Assembly: GCF_001650495.1 (NCBI RefSeq)
Contig: NZ_LWCS01000043.1
Span: 149,364-213,363, forward strand
Direction of reading: 5' to 3'
Length of the DNA: 64,000 nucleotides
DNA from: Mycolicibacterium iranicum
Lineage (GTDB): Bacteria > Actinomycetota > Actinomycetes > Mycobacteriales > Mycobacteriaceae
In this document: positions 63,326 through 64,000 of the stretch, in pieces
Numbering within the stretch: the stretch's first letter is position 1
Layout of the letters: the number at the start of each line of letters is the position of its first letter
The notes under the pieces: model-generated
Seen by the model: only the letters and a program-made list of their open reading frames with translations
Told to the model about the DNA's origin: nothing
The model's database searches: none
Position numbers and translations under genes: made by a program

Positions 63326-64000
63326 CTAACCCGTGCAAACATGCTGGCCAATAGATTGGCCCGCTTTCGTCCTTCCGTCAAGAGATAACGCGGTGTTTGG
63401 CGCAACCATTTCTTCGGTGACTTCGTCGGGGTCGGCCGCACACGTGGCGAAGTCGATGCCGAAGAGGATCTGCGAGACGAAACCGAAGAGGTAGTCGAAC
63501 AGCGTCAACGTGTCCGTGCGCCCGGGCAGGACATCTGCGGTCGCGGTGCCGCTGCTCGTCTTGATTTCGATGGTCTGGTTGGGGACGCCGTAATAGCCCG
63601 AATCCTTGGTTCCCGCGAACATGTCGTTCAACCATCCCGCGCTGATCATCTCCGCGGCTCTGACGTTCGCCGGCTTCGGCCACCCGGTGACCAGATTCAT
63701 CGCGATCTGGACGAACAGATTGCCGCCCGTCATCGCGTCCCCGTGGGAGCTGTCGGTGAGCTTCACCCCGTTGAACCCACCGGGCCGCCACGTCTCCATC
63801 GCGGTGTTGGTGACCCCGGACATGTTCCAGTAGTAGGCCCGTGCGGCCAGGTTGTAGATCGGGAAGTCCTGCGGCAGCTTGGCCAGCGCGTCGGGCGTGA
63901 CATCCCCGAAGCCCACACCGTCGAGCATCACGACGCCGGCGAGCTTGTCGAGCGTGCCGTTGCGCGCCATGTACCCGGCCGCCCCCGCGGACAGTCCCCC
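63326..64000 (-). CDS. Alpha/beta hydrolase, 5' end outside window
   Basis: At least 224 residues. The frame stays open through the right edge, and the codons at 63971-64000 read GLSAGAAGY just before MARNGTLDKL, a GxSxG nucleophile elbow. Downstream VVMLDGVGF fits the strand after it, and DSSHGDAM is a likely catalytic His. The protein resembles secreted mycobacterial hydrolases with a long C-terminal part (QIAMNLVTGWPKP, SAGWLNDMFAG). The N-terminus and substrate cannot be judged. Confidence 0.8.
   Translation of the reverse strand, partial: GGLSAGAAGYMARNGTLDKLAGVVMLDGVGFGDVTPDALAKLPQDFPIYNLAARAYYWNMSGVTNTAMETWRPGGFNGVKLTDSSHGDAMTGGNLFVQIAMNLVTGWPKPANVRAAEMISAGWLNDMFAGTKDSGYYGVPNQTIEIKTSSGTATADVLPGRTDTLTLFDYLFGFVSQILFGIDFATCAADPDEVTEEMVAPNTALSLDGRTKAGQSIGQHVCTG

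Overview
The window is GC-rich, mycobacterial chromosome, most likely from an environmental Mycolicibacterium-type species. The evidence is a complete mycofactocin cluster (mftR / mftABCDEFG), an S10 ribosomal operon split from the spc operon by a sulfatase locus, rpoB-rpoC and rpsL-rpsG-fusA-tuf with mycobacterial proteins, PGRS-like and DUF222/HNH proteins, and many GTG starts. From memory of M. tuberculosis gene order, the backbone corresponds to Rv0667-Rv0714 read in reverse, with several accessory insertions. Family and synteny statements rest on recognition of the proteins; no database search was run.

Layout, left to right. 1-490: start of the spc operon (rplN, cut by the window edge) with its promoter. 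490-4416: arylsulfatase, a lipoprotein and the formylglycine-generating enzyme that activates sulfatases. 4511-10168: S10 operon (rpsJ to rpsQ, minus strand) with terminator, long leader and promoter. 10298-15686: accessory block with a lipoprotein carboxylesterase, a cytochrome P450 and a TetR/MFS efflux pair sharing a perfect 23-bp palindrome. 15683-22872: mycofactocin biosynthesis and its regulator. 22961-27400: a secreted hydrolase-nucleosidase fusion, a DUF222/HNH protein and a small secreted protein. 27463-32172: ferredoxin reductase and mycofactocin-type SDR, separated by an inserted arginine-catabolism module (Lrp/AsnC, dimethylargininase, ornithine aminotransferase). 32189-34787: KstR-type operator, SHOCT membrane protein, cutinase, proline-rich anchored protein. 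34900-39532: tuf, fusA, rpsG, rpsL. 39549-42141: TetR, two DUF3558 lipoproteins, two DUF3060 proteins. 42146-46312: fadE8-echA4-paaX-echA5 type acyl-CoA operon. 46366-50707: membrane protein, methyltransferase, two-headed glycosyltransferase, purU. 50765-53332: long PGRS/collagen-like secreted protein without a PE domain. 53717-63325: endonuclease IV, PhyH dioxygenase, rpoC, rpoB and the rpoB promoter. 63326-64000: 3' part of a secreted alpha/beta hydrolase.

Functional links. MftA is matured by MftB/C/E/D and glycosylated by MftF; the cofactor then shuttles electrons from mycofactocin-coupled SDRs (one lies at 31315-32172), and MftG reoxidises it. The SDR carries an exact KstR-consensus operator, which suggests a tie between sterol catabolism and mycofactocin redox chemistry. 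The sulfatase and its maturase sit in one operon. The dimethylargininase/ornithine aminotransferase pair has a leaderless promoter whose -35 is overlapped by an inverted repeat suited to the divergent Lrp/AsnC regulator.

The least familiar items are the secreted hydrolase-nucleosidase fusion, the GT-TPR-GT-like protein paired with a methyltransferase, the PGRS/collagen-like protein, the 11-bp hairpin abutting the mftE start codon, and the 27-bp in-frame tandem repeat in the PaaX-like regulator.
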